A stretch of 64,000 bases of DNA, from contig NZ_QLMA01000001.1 in the NCBI RefSeq assembly GCF_003259435.1, positions 682,001 to 746,000 of the forward strand, in the 5' to 3' direction. Below the pieces are notes generated by a model. It was not told where the DNA came from. It saw only the letters and a list, made by a program, of their open reading frames with translations, and did not search any database. Source of the stretch: Chitinophaga dinghuensis (lineage in GTDB: Bacteria; Bacteroidota; Bacteroidia; Chitinophagales; Chitinophagaceae). A program made the position numbers and the translations under genes. Shown here piece by piece: positions 27,701-35,321 of this stretch (the first letter of the stretch is position 1; the number at the start of each line of letters is the position of its first letter).

Positions 27701-27906
27701 ATAGCGCGTTCCACCGGAGTGGCAACGGCTTTGGCACATACTTCCGCATTGGCGCCGGTGTATTTGGCGGTTACGGTTACAGAAGGCGGAACGATGTCCG
27801 GGAACTGGGTTACCGGCAGTGTAAACAAGGCCAGTAAGCCTACCAGTGTGATAATAAGAGATATAACCAGTGATAACACTGGTCGTTTTATGAATGTAGA
27901 AAACAT
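24766..27906 (-). CDS. RND multidrug efflux permease (HAE1/AcrB family)
   Basis: 1046 residues, full AcrB-like length, with 12 membrane segments and two large periplasmic loops. The N-terminus MFSTFIKRPVLSLVISLIIT is characteristic. In TM4 the proton-relay motif reads GIVVDNAIVVVEAV, so the AcrB D407/D408 pair appears as D-N. The TM10 lysine is kept (LLGKNAILIVEFA). It exports hydrophobic compounds using the proton gradient, with the adaptor encoded upstream and the channel downstream. The operon reads adaptor-permease-channel, with gaps of 29 and -8 bases. Confidence 0.96.
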   Translation of the reverse strand: MFSTFIKRPVLSLVISLIITLVGLLALFTLPVTQFPDIVPPSVTVTAKYTGANAEVCAKAVATPVERAINGVPGMTYMSSVSSNDGITVIQVFFQVGTDPDQAAVNVQNRVATVIDELPEEVIKAGVTTEKEVNSMLLYLNIMSEDTTLNEQFIYNFADINVLQELKRIDGVGRAEIMGAKEYAMRVWLKPDRMLAYNVSSDEVIQVIRKQNIEAAPGKTGESSDKHPHMLQYVLRYTGKFFEPKEYENIVLRAGNDGSVLHLKDVADVEFGSLTYSMVSKTDGKPSASIMLKQRPGSNARDVINNVKAKMEEMKNTSFPPGMTYNFNYDVSRFLDASIHEVVRTLFEAFLLVFLVVFLFLQDFRSTLIPALAVPVALIGTLAFMQMMGFSINLLTLFALVLAIGIVVDNAIVVVEAVHVKMTEEHLPPMEATLEAMKEISGALVAITLVMSAVFIPVAFLSGPVGVFYRQFSLTLAISIVISGINAVTLTPALCAIMLKHNPGQPAKKTLLQRLFGGFNKGYTATENKYAALIRKIAGRKIITIGCLIFFFAATYGISAILPSGFIPTEDQGMIYVNVTTPPGATVERTEEVLDQVQAIAAQSKEVESVSTLAGYSLLNEVAGASYGMGMVNLKPWDDRKASVQDIIERLQKQTADIGDATIEFFPPPTVPGFGNSSGFELRILDKTGAGDIKQTADITEKFIAALKQRKEISSAFTSFDASFPQYMIHVDQAMAAKKGVSIDNAMSNLQTLMGSFYASNFIRFGQMYKVMVQADPRYRTKPEDLLALHVKNDRGEMVSYADFIKLERVYGPEQLTRYNMYTAAMINGDAAPGYSSSQAIAAVEETAKKELPRGYSYEWSGMTREQILSGNQAIYIFMICLVFVYLLLAAQYESFLLPLPVILSLPAGIFGAFLSLKVLGLENNIYAQVALVMLIGLLGKNAILIVEFAILKNKHGAGIMEAAISGAVSRLRPILMTSFAFIAGLIPLCIASGAGAMGNRSIGTAAAGGMLIGTIFGVLVIPGLYVLFASLVRKKEVTINNYTNE

Positions 27907-27935
27907 GAATTGTCAGTTTCGGTAATGCAGAAATG

Positions 27936-29048
27936 TTATAAACTCAGTAAGCTGTCCATTGCTACAGATCTTGGTGCGATCTGCATACCATCGCGGATAT
28001 TGCGTACGCCTTCGCATACGATATGTTCCCCGGGACGGAGACCGGATTGGACAATGTAGTAATGAGCGAATCGTGTCTGCGGAACAAAATTTCTCATTTT
28101 TACAATTCCCTGTTGGTCTACAACAAACACATAGTTTTTATCCTGCATTTCGAAAACTGCTTTTTGCGGAATGATAACGGCACTATCGATATCATTACTC
28201 AGTTTCACTTTGCCGCTGGCGCCATGTTTCAATAATTTAGCTGGGTTGGGAAAACGGGCACGGAAGGCGATAGAACCTGTGTTTGCTTCGAATTCGCTTT
28301 CCATGGTTTCAATTTTCCCTGGTAACTGATAATCGGTACCATCTGCCAGTACGAGTTGTACCTGATCAGAATTGGCGTTGCCTTTATGTTGGGCTTTTTG
28401 GTAATGCAGGTATTCTGTTTCTGACACATTGAAATAAGCATATATTTCTTTGTTATCAGATACGGTGGTGAGCAAGGTACCCTCGTTGATCAGGCTTCCT
28501 TTTTTCAGCGGGATGCGATCGATGATACCATCGAAAGGTGCGCGGATACTGGTGTAAGAGAGACGCATTTCTGCATTGGCCACGGCTGATTGTGCCTCAT
28601 CGATTTTTGCTCTGGCAGCGGCCAGTTTGGCGTTGGCTACTTCCAGTTCAGAGGCGGCAATTACTTTTTTCTCGGTCAGTAATTTCACTCTTTCCAGTTC
28701 CAGTGCGGCAGATTTTGATTCTGCTGTCAGGCTGCTCAGCACCGCTTTTGCCTTGGAAAGTTCTGCTCTGTATTCAGCATCATTGATCCCGAAAAGGAGT
28801 TGCCCCTTCTTTACTTCCTGCCCTTCATCTACATATATTTTATCCAGAAACCCATTGACGCGGGCGCGTATTTCCACATTTTGCACCGCTTGAATATCGG
28901 CTACATATGCCCGGTGAAGAATGGTATCTTTCGCTATTATTCTGGCTACTGGTAATGATTTGAGGTCTTCTTTCTTTTCGGCTTTAGTGACACATCCGGC
29001 CATAAAAAGTACGATCAGCGATGTATATATCCCTGTGTATTGACGCAT
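27936..29048 (-). CDS. RND efflux periplasmic adaptor (membrane fusion protein, AcrA-like)
   Basis: 370 residues, lipoprotein signal with MAGC (Cys at about 19). Order: beta-barrel/lipoyl halves (ARVNGFLDKIYVDEGQEVKKGQLLF and LSYTSIRAPFDGIIDRIPLKKGSL) around an alpha-helical hairpin (about 80-150), then the membrane-proximal domain ending in LRPGEHIVCEGVRNIRDGMQIAP. It bridges the permease and the TolC channel. It is first in the operon, behind a -7 box overlapped by a palindrome. Confidence 0.95.
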   Translation of the reverse strand: MRQYTGIYTSLIVLFMAGCVTKAEKKEDLKSLPVARIIAKDTILHRAYVADIQAVQNVEIRARVNGFLDKIYVDEGQEVKKGQLLFGINDAEYRAELSKAKAVLSSLTAESKSAALELERVKLLTEKKVIAASELEVANAKLAAARAKIDEAQSAVANAEMRLSYTSIRAPFDGIIDRIPLKKGSLINEGTLLTTVSDNKEIYAYFNVSETEYLHYQKAQHKGNANSDQVQLVLADGTDYQLPGKIETMESEFEANTGSIAFRARFPNPAKLLKHGASGKVKLSNDIDSAVIIPQKAVFEMQDKNYVFVVDQQGIVKMRNFVPQTRFAHYYIVQSGLRPGEHIVCEGVRNIRDGMQIAPRSVAMDSLLSL

Positions 29049-29063
29049 AGCAATAAGTTATTG

Positions 29064-29079
29064 TGCCGTCCTGACGGCA
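29064..29079. promoter_or_regulatory. operator-like palindrome before the efflux operon
   Basis: TGCCGTC-CT-GACGGCA is a perfect 7-base-arm palindrome just upstream of the adaptor gene. It overlaps the end of the putative -7 box and the start site, a typical repressor position. No regulator gene of the TetR or MarR type lies next to the operon. It could instead form a leader RNA hairpin. Confidence 0.5.
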
Positions 29080-29085
29080 AATTTA
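29078..29085 (-). promoter_or_regulatory. -7 box (TAAATTTG) of the efflux operon
   Basis: A minus-strand TAnnTTTG match about 30 bases before the adaptor ATG at 29048. The -33 TTG is not at the usual distance. Confidence 0.45.
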
Positions 29086-29175
29086 TTTTTTAAATACAGC
29101 AAATAGTGGTGCACAAACCGTTTGCACGGCAGGCAGTCGTGGAAGATTAAAGGCTAAACGAAGAAATGGCTGTAC

Positions 29176-29592
29176 TCAAAAAGGGGTGAAGCGGAAAAGA
29201 AAGGAATAATACGCTGGGCGGAAAGACTTGCCAGGCAAGTATCTTCCGGTTTTAAGCGGAGAGAAGTAAATACTTTCGGCGATGCCATCTGTATCTATAT
29301 ACGTGATACGATTGGCAATGCTGAGCTGTTGGTTAGTAGCAGAAAGATAATACTTTGTTTTGCGTTTGCTCCTGGTTGCATGGATGGATTCAGGAATATC
29401 ATCCTCATCGAGGTCTTGTTTTAACTGAAGACGTTCAATGAGACTATCGAAGTATTCTTCTTGTGCTTCTTCCTGATCTATCTGTTGGAAAAGTGTGAGC
29501 GGTTGTTGTTGGATCGTATGTACACGGGCGCTGGCAGCCTGCTGCAAGCACAGCAGTAGCATCAGTGACAGTATATAGCGAACCTTCAACAT
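29176..29592 (-). CDS. small exported protein of unknown function
   Basis: 138 residues from ATG 29592 (MLKVRYILSLMLLLCLQQAASA), a clear signal peptide. The mature part starts with a Q/E-rich helix (LFQQIDQEEAQEEYFDSLIERLQ), then an RSKRKTKYYL basic patch and a short beta-rich tail ending in RFTPF. A C-terminal aromatic F could suit an outer-membrane strand, but the chain is short. I do not recognise a family. A -7 box lies four bases before the ATG. It sits between the efflux operon and the SusCD operon on the same strand. Confidence 0.65.
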   Translation of the reverse strand: MLKVRYILSLMLLLCLQQAASARVHTIQQQPLTLFQQIDQEEAQEEYFDSLIERLQLKQDLDEDDIPESIHATRSKRKTKYYLSATNQQLSIANRITYIDTDGIAESIYFSPLKTGRYLPGKSFRPAYYSFLFRFTPF

Positions 29593-29596
29593 TTCA

Positions 29597-29604
29597 CAAA
29601 AATA
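29597..29604 (-). promoter_or_regulatory. -7 box (TATTTTTG), four bases before the ATG
   Basis: TATTTTTG, TGAA, ATG on the minus strand. If used, transcription would start at the start codon. Confidence 0.45.
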
Positions 29605-29660
29605 ATGGATTATGCCTAATTTTTTGTGTTGTTTGTGGTGAGTGGTACCAACACATATAA

Positions 29661-29700
29661 AAAAGGGCACCTCAAGTACTTGAAGTGCCGTTTCTTTTAT
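29661..29700 (-). terminator. terminator of the sigma/FecR/SusCD operon
   Basis: A hairpin at 29666-29689 (GGCACCTCAAG and its near-complement, one mismatch) followed on the minus strand by six T. It lies about 28 bases after the last gene of the operon. Confidence 0.75.
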
Positions 29701-29716
29701 ATTGTAGTATTTGTAA

Positions 29717-30142
29717 CTACGACCCTTTTATTATTAGAGAATATATGTTTGAATTTTTACCGCTTTGAGAAGTTATTTTATAGATACCTCCTCCTTTGCT
29801 ATAATCGCTCATATGGCCTAATGAGGGAGATATTTTAGCATATTTAGATTGAGATGACAGCACAAAGCGTACATTGAGATACCTGATATCTACGCCTGGT
29901 TTCAGCGTTACGGAAATGATCATAGTATCTGAAGGTTTATCTAGTTTTTCCACATTGGTAATAGCATCTGTTACAATTTTCGGAACTGATTTAGTAGCGA
30001 TGACATCATTTTGTAAGGAATCTGCTATCATGATATCCTGTACTAATGCCTGATCGCTTTTAGCGCCAATTGGCTGATCGTCTGCCTTGGAGCAGGCATA
30101 AACGGAAATAAACAGAAAGGCAGCTATTAAGTATTTATGCAT
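29717..30142 (-). CDS. lipoprotein encoded with SusC/SusD, unknown function
   Basis: 141 residues from ATG 30142 (MHKYLIAAFLFISVYACSKADD). The lipobox VYAC gives Cys-17, followed by SKADD, the acidic/serine context typical of Bacteroidota surface lipoproteins. The remainder is beta-rich (DTMIISVTLKPGVDIRYLNVRF, IYSLIIKGS) and could be an immunoglobulin-like binding domain. It lies 52 bases behind susD and ends at the operon terminator, so it is probably a surface ligand-binding partner of this SusCD system. That role is inferred from position only. Confidence 0.7.
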   Translation of the reverse strand: MHKYLIAAFLFISVYACSKADDQPIGAKSDQALVQDIMIADSLQNDVIATKSVPKIVTDAITNVEKLDKPSDTMIISVTLKPGVDIRYLNVRFVLSSQSKYAKISPSLGHMSDYSKGGGIYKITSQSGKNSNIYSLIIKGS

Positions 30143-30194
30143 ATGAGAAATGTGTTTGAATGTTGAAATAATGGAAGACGACCGTCGCTCTGAC

Positions 30195-31802
30195 CTACCA
30201 ATTTGGATTCTGGATAAGGTTGGAGTTTTTGATAATTTCGTTGAACGGAATCGGCATGTAATACATGAAAGGCAGGAAGACGTTCGGTTTAGGATCAACC
30301 ACTACTCTTTCATATTTCCATCCGTTACCTAATTTAGAAATCTTCATACCGGTGTATTGTTTACCATTCAGTACTTCCGGTTTATCTGCAATTTTCCATC
30401 TTCTGAGATCCCAGTATCTTTTCATTTCAATACATAGTTCCACATATCTTTCGTTGCGAATCAGGCTACGCATAGAATCCTGACTGATATTTGTTCCCAG
30501 GGGAGCGGTGATGCCTGCACGGGTGCGGATGGCATCCAGGGCGCTGTTTACAGTGGCATCAGGACCCGTGGCCTCATTGCGTGCTTCCGCATAATTCAGT
30601 AAAATTTCCGCATAACGGATTTCGATCCAGTTTTGATCGCTACCTTTTCCGGAGCTGTAGCCTTTATTGGTTTCGTCCACTCCTTTACGTTGATAGTAAC
30701 CTGTGTTGGTACAGAAGCTTTTACCGATACCATCCGGATCTTCCACATTGGTGTATTGGGTGCGACCGCAATACTCAGATCCGTTGTAAACGATAGCGGC
30801 GTAGAAACGTTTATCTCTGCCTACATAAGGGTTATTAGGATCATAACCGCTGCCAGCCTGTGAAATACCGAGTCCGTTTGCCATCGGGAACGCATCTACG
30901 AGTTCTTGTAAAGGGCAACGTTTAGGGCCAATACCGTTTGCAATAGACAAGGGTTTGGCTTGCGCATCCCAACCATGTTCTTTATCCGGCTTGCTGTATT
31001 GTACTTCGAAAATCACCTCGCTATTGCTTTTATCCAGCATTATGCGACGAACATCTCCATAGAGGGAATATTGTTTCAAATCCATCACTGCTTTGGCTGC
31101 CTGTGCGGCCGCTTCCCAACGGGCCGGATCATTCTGGGTATTGTACAACTGGCTGGCATAAAACAGCAATGCCCGGGATTTAAGTGCCAGTGCGGCGCCA
31201 CGGGTAGCGCGACCATTCTGGGTTTTACCTTTATCCGGTAAGAGCGCTGCCGCTTCATCACATTCTTTCACTATAAACTGATAGCATTCATCGATGGTAT
31301 TTCTTTTCACCAGCAAATCATCGCTCATATCTTGTGGCAGGGTGATGATCGGTACGCCGCCATATCTTTTCACCATATCGAAATAGGTGATTGCGCGGAG
31401 AAATTTAGCTTCTCCCAGATATTGATTTTTCAACGCATCCTTTAAGGTCGACTTGGTAGTGATACCTAGAATAAATTCATTGGCTTTACGAACATCTGCA
31501 TAAGCCCAGTAATCAAAATAGTTGGAAGTGGCGCTCCATGCGCCAGACATGATGGTAAAAGGAGTGCCGGAAGTACCGGAGATGCGTGTCTCATCACAAA
31601 TATTATCCTGAATAGGAGGATTTCCGTTATCAAAGCCGGGTCTGTTGGCATAGATGTTATTGAGAAATAATCTGGTGAGATTCTCATCTTTCCATACAGC
31701 ATCTGAATCTACCTGGTTTAAACTGTTTTTATCCAAAACCTTTGTGCAGGAGGAAAGCAGAACTGCCACCAGCAGCAATGCGATATATTTATTTGACTTC
31801 AT
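30195..31802 (-). CDS. SusD/RagB-family surface nutrient-binding lipoprotein
   Basis: 535 residues from ATG 31802 (MKSNKYIALLLVAVLLSSCTKVLD); lipobox LSSC. Family marks: a SusD-like N-terminal DKNSLNQVDSDAVW, TPR-like helices, GEAKFLRAITYFDMVKRYGGVP, and the C-terminal SusD domain with EILLNYAEARNEA and RYVELCIEMKRYWDLRRW. It is the lid of the SusC pore. An alternative ATG at 31814 overlaps the susC stop as TAATG, which suggests translational coupling. The ligand is not evident: no glycoside hydrolase, peptidase or sulfatase gene is present. Confidence 0.95.
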   Translation of the reverse strand: MKSNKYIALLLVAVLLSSCTKVLDKNSLNQVDSDAVWKDENLTRLFLNNIYANRPGFDNGNPPIQDNICDETRISGTSGTPFTIMSGAWSATSNYFDYWAYADVRKANEFILGITTKSTLKDALKNQYLGEAKFLRAITYFDMVKRYGGVPIITLPQDMSDDLLVKRNTIDECYQFIVKECDEAAALLPDKGKTQNGRATRGAALALKSRALLFYASQLYNTQNDPARWEAAAQAAKAVMDLKQYSLYGDVRRIMLDKSNSEVIFEVQYSKPDKEHGWDAQAKPLSIANGIGPKRCPLQELVDAFPMANGLGISQAGSGYDPNNPYVGRDKRFYAAIVYNGSEYCGRTQYTNVEDPDGIGKSFCTNTGYYQRKGVDETNKGYSSGKGSDQNWIEIRYAEILLNYAEARNEATGPDATVNSALDAIRTRAGITAPLGTNISQDSMRSLIRNERYVELCIEMKRYWDLRRWKIADKPEVLNGKQYTGMKISKLGNGWKYERVVVDPKPNVFLPFMYYMPIPFNEIIKNSNLIQNPNW

Positions 31803-31813
31803 ATTAGACGGCA

Positions 31814-34800
31814 TTAGAAAGTTAAGTTTACACCCAGGTTAAAGCTCTTCTGTTGAGGATAATAAGCTCCTTTACCTGCGGTAGATTCAGGGTCGAATAA
31901 TTTGAACTGATCAATGGTAAATACATTCAGACCAGAAGCGTATATGCGTAAACGTTCGATATTTCGAATCAGATTTTTAGGGAATGTATAACCCAGTTCG
32001 AAAGATTTCAGGCGCACATATCCGGTTTTCTTCAACCAGAAATCAGAATCTCTGTCATTGTTAGATTCTTTGTCGAGGTAAGCTCTTGGGTATTTAGCGT
32101 TTGTATTGGTGGGAGACCAGTAGTCCAGCAAATATGCGAAGCTGTTGGAGTTGCCGCCGGTATCGAACATATTTCTTCCGGTACCTGTCAGCATAATATT
32201 GCTCATGAATGCGCCCTGGAAGAGTAGTCCAAGGTCAAAATTATACCAGTTGGCGCTCATATATAAGCCCAGGATTACTTTGGGCGTAGTGCCATTGTAG
32301 GAGAGCACGGTATTGTCATAATCATCTATTACGCCGTCTCCATTGAGATCTCTGTATTTGATATCTCCCGGTTTTGCTACGTTTTTAACGAATTGCATCG
32401 GATTGCTGTATACGTCTTTATTGCTTTGGAACAGGCCATCAGAGACTAATCCAGTTACGTAGTCGATTGGTTTTCCTTTGCGTTTCAGATAGAAAGGCGT
32501 GTTGTCCGCTTCGTCCAGGACGATCACTGTATTGTGTGCGTAGCTACCATTGGCTTTAATGAAGTAATTTAATTTTCCGATGTTACCGGTGGTGCTAAGT
32601 GATACTTCAAAGCCTGTATTATCCACTACAGCGTAGTTTTCATCTGGCAGGGTGCGGCCGAAAGTACCAGGAATGGAGAGGGTACGCTGACGCAGAATGT
32701 CGGAGGTGCGCTTGTAGAAGTAGTCTGCTTCAAAGCCCAGTTTACCATTGAACATAGCGCCTTCGATACCGATATCTGTAGTTCTGGCTTTCTCCCAGGT
32801 AACATTCGGGTTAGGATATACGCCATAAACGATCGACTGATCTACTTTTCCATCGAATACAGCGGGTTTATCGAAGCTGTAATACTGGTTATATTGGAAC
32901 GGTCCGATTCTGTCGTTACCCAGTAAACCATAGGAGCCGCGTACTTTTAAGTTATCGATGAAATGCAGGCTGCTGGCATTTTTAAAGAAGGACTCTTCGG
33001 AAATGCGCCAGCCGAGAGATGCTGCCGGGAAGAAACCGAATCTTCTGCCTGGAGGGAAGTTTTCAGAACCATCGTAGCGGAAGGAAAATTCTGCCAGGTA
33101 TTTGGTATTGAAATCATAATTAATTCTTCCTACATAACTGAGGCGGCCTGTTTCTGCGGCAGATCCGTCGTTGTTTTTATCGATAGCTCCACCAGCGCCG
33201 AGTTCATCTACCAGGTTACTTGGGAAGTTGGTTCTGTAAGCGCTGAAGGTATCGGCGCGACTGGTATATTGTTCATAGAGCAGTAATCCGCCGATATGAT
33301 GTTTTCCAAAATCGCGGGAGTAGTTCAATGCCAGGTTGAGGGTAGTACCTCCATTTTGTTCCATGCCTTGTGTCAACTCCGTTTTGGTCAGGTTTTTACC
33401 TACCGTTTTGGTAAGGATCACATTGCCGTTGGCGTCCAGGTCGTACATGGTATAAGGCACATCAAATTCTTTTTTGAAGTTGGTGTTGCGGTTATAGTTC
33501 ATTCGGCCAGTAACGTTTAATCCTTTGGTGATGAAGTCCAGCTCATGTTTGAAGCTGATCGTACCGAAGAAGGATGCCAGTTCATTGCGCATGTAACCTT
33601 TGCTGTTGATTTCTTCGATGGGATGTTCTCCGGTAGTATTTTTCGGAGATCCGTCAGGGTTATAGGCGTTGAAAATTGGTTTCTCACGGATAACATGACT
33701 GAAGATAGTAGCGTCGGTGAATTCAGGGCTGGTGTTTTTGCCCAGTCTGCCATCTACGTCTACAGAGAGGGTAAGGCGTTTGTTAATACGTGCGTCTACG
33801 TTAGATCTGAAACTGTAACGGGTATACGAAATATTATCATACATGCCTTGTTGGTTCAGGTATCCGGCAGAGAAGAAGTATTTAATATTTTCGGAACCTC
33901 CGTCAACGGTCAGATTGTGTTGGGATTGGAGTGAATTCTTTTTGAAAGAAGCGGCATACCAATCGGTTCCTACTTTTCCATTTTTGAAATCTTCTAACTG
34001 AGCGGCGGTATAGAACTGCGGCGCGTATTGTGGATTGTTAGGATCTTGTCCGGCATTGATACGGGCGGCATTATTCGTTTGTGCGTACTCGTAAGCTGAC
34101 ATCAGTTTAGGATATCTGGTAGGCATTTGCAGACCTTCATATCCGGAGTAATTGAATCTTGGCTTTCCGGTATGCCCTCTGCGGGTAGTAACAAGAATAA
34201 CCCCGTTTGCGGCTCTGGCGCCATATACGGCCGCAGCGGCAGCGTCTTTCAGAATGGTTACGGATTCCACCTCGTTCGGGTCCAGTTGATCAAAAGGTCG
34301 CACCACACCATCTACGACGATCAGCGCATCATTGTTACCGAAAGTACTTTTACCACGAATGGAGATGCTGGAACCGCTGCCGGGCTTACCACTGGTATTG
34401 GTCGCGATCAGGCCAGGAAGGCGGCCTACAAGGGAGTTGCTGAGATTGGAAGAAGGTGTTTGTAATAATTCTTTTGTGCCGACACTGGCTATCGCGCCGG
34501 TTACGCTCACTTTCTTCTGCGTGCCATAGCCCACTACCACTACTTCATTGATGTTAGTCGTGTTTGGGGCCAGGATAATGTTTGCAGAGGCGGCAGCAAC
34601 GGACATTTCTTGTGAAATGTATCCCATGAGTTTGAAGACAATAATGCCGTTGGCATCCGGTACCTCAAACTGGTATTCTCCATTGGGATCAGAAACGGCC
34701 CCTTTGTTGGTACCTTTCAGCATCACCGCTACGCCAGGCAATGGATTGCCGGAAGCGTCTGAAACGCGTCCTCTTACTGGAATAGCGCGGGTAGCAGCGG

Positions 34801-35191
34801 TAGTTATTTTATTCGTTTCGGTGTCATTTTTTTTCTGGATCAGTACAATCATTCCATTGGAAAGCTCGTAGGTAATGCCTTCCGGTTGGAGGAGTTTGTT
34901 GAGTAATACCGAAAGTGTCCATTGTTTTGATTCTACATTCACTTGTTTGTCGACCGGAACAAAATCGCGGCTGTAGACAAACTTCACGGGAACTGTTTTC
35001 TCCAGGGAGTTGAGCAGGTTGCCCAGGTTATTGGCGCCGGCGTTCACAGTGACTGTTTTTTCCAATACCGTCTGACCCTCTGAGGTATTGGCATAAGTCA
35101 CGCCTGTGAATAGAAAAACCAGGCAAATTTGACTCAGTGTTATTTTCATAACGATGGGTAGTCTTGAAAGAAATTGTAAATGAAATTTCAT
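31814..35191 (-). CDS. SusC/RagA-family TonB-dependent transporter with STN signalling domain
   Basis: 1125 residues from ATG 35191 (MKFHLQFLSRLPIVMKITLS). Order: signal peptide, STN domain (about 55-115; secretin/TonB short N-terminal, used to signal to FecR), carboxypeptidase-regulatory-like repeat (GRVSDASGNPLPGVAVMLKGTN), plug with the SusC signature (NEVVVVGYGTQKKVSVTGA) and a 22-strand-type barrel ending in FNLGVNLTF. With FecR and the sigma factor upstream it forms a substrate-sensing uptake system. Longer starts from 35302 cross the leader hairpins and are rejected. Confidence 0.95.
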   Translation of the reverse strand: MKFHLQFLSRLPIVMKITLSQICLVFLFTGVTYANTSEGQTVLEKTVTVNAGANNLGNLLNSLEKTVPVKFVYSRDFVPVDKQVNVESKQWTLSVLLNKLLQPEGITYELSNGMIVLIQKKNDTETNKITTAATRAIPVRGRVSDASGNPLPGVAVMLKGTNKGAVSDPNGEYQFEVPDANGIIVFKLMGYISQEMSVAAASANIILAPNTTNINEVVVVGYGTQKKVSVTGAIASVGTKELLQTPSSNLSNSLVGRLPGLIATNTSGKPGSGSSISIRGKSTFGNNDALIVVDGVVRPFDQLDPNEVESVTILKDAAAAAVYGARAANGVILVTTRRGHTGKPRFNYSGYEGLQMPTRYPKLMSAYEYAQTNNAARINAGQDPNNPQYAPQFYTAAQLEDFKNGKVGTDWYAASFKKNSLQSQHNLTVDGGSENIKYFFSAGYLNQQGMYDNISYTRYSFRSNVDARINKRLTLSVDVDGRLGKNTSPEFTDATIFSHVIREKPIFNAYNPDGSPKNTTGEHPIEEINSKGYMRNELASFFGTISFKHELDFITKGLNVTGRMNYNRNTNFKKEFDVPYTMYDLDANGNVILTKTVGKNLTKTELTQGMEQNGGTTLNLALNYSRDFGKHHIGGLLLYEQYTSRADTFSAYRTNFPSNLVDELGAGGAIDKNNDGSAAETGRLSYVGRINYDFNTKYLAEFSFRYDGSENFPPGRRFGFFPAASLGWRISEESFFKNASSLHFIDNLKVRGSYGLLGNDRIGPFQYNQYYSFDKPAVFDGKVDQSIVYGVYPNPNVTWEKARTTDIGIEGAMFNGKLGFEADYFYKRTSDILRQRTLSIPGTFGRTLPDENYAVVDNTGFEVSLSTTGNIGKLNYFIKANGSYAHNTVIVLDEADNTPFYLKRKGKPIDYVTGLVSDGLFQSNKDVYSNPMQFVKNVAKPGDIKYRDLNGDGVIDDYDNTVLSYNGTTPKVILGLYMSANWYNFDLGLLFQGAFMSNIMLTGTGRNMFDTGGNSNSFAYLLDYWSPTNTNAKYPRAYLDKESNNDRDSDFWLKKTGYVRLKSFELGYTFPKNLIRNIERLRIYASGLNVFTIDQFKLFDPESTAGKGAYYPQQKSFNLGVNLTF

Positions 35192-35241
35192 AGATTTAAT
35201 TGTTTCATTTCGCGATTTAAATGAGACATAAACGGATGCTG

Positions 35242-35300
35242 TTACCTGTTTTGCAGGTAAGTTCTGTTGTTGCCTGGGGGTGCTGGTACCACCTCCGGGC
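35242..35300 (-). other. two hairpins in the fecR-susC gap
   Basis: Hairpin 1: TTACCTG (35242-35248) with CAGGTAA (35254-35260). Hairpin 2: 35272-35282 with 35290-35300, nine of eleven pairs on the susC mRNA strand. Both lie in the leader between fecR and susC. No U-run follows, so they are more likely an mRNA-processing or stability element than a terminator. Confidence 0.4.
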
Positions 35301-35321
35301 ATTTTTAATCCCTTTATGCGA

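Noticed and set aside
29626..29838. Plus-strand open frame of 70 codons
   Set aside because: It runs across a terminator and the antisense of the lipoprotein gene, with no promoter or recognisable protein.
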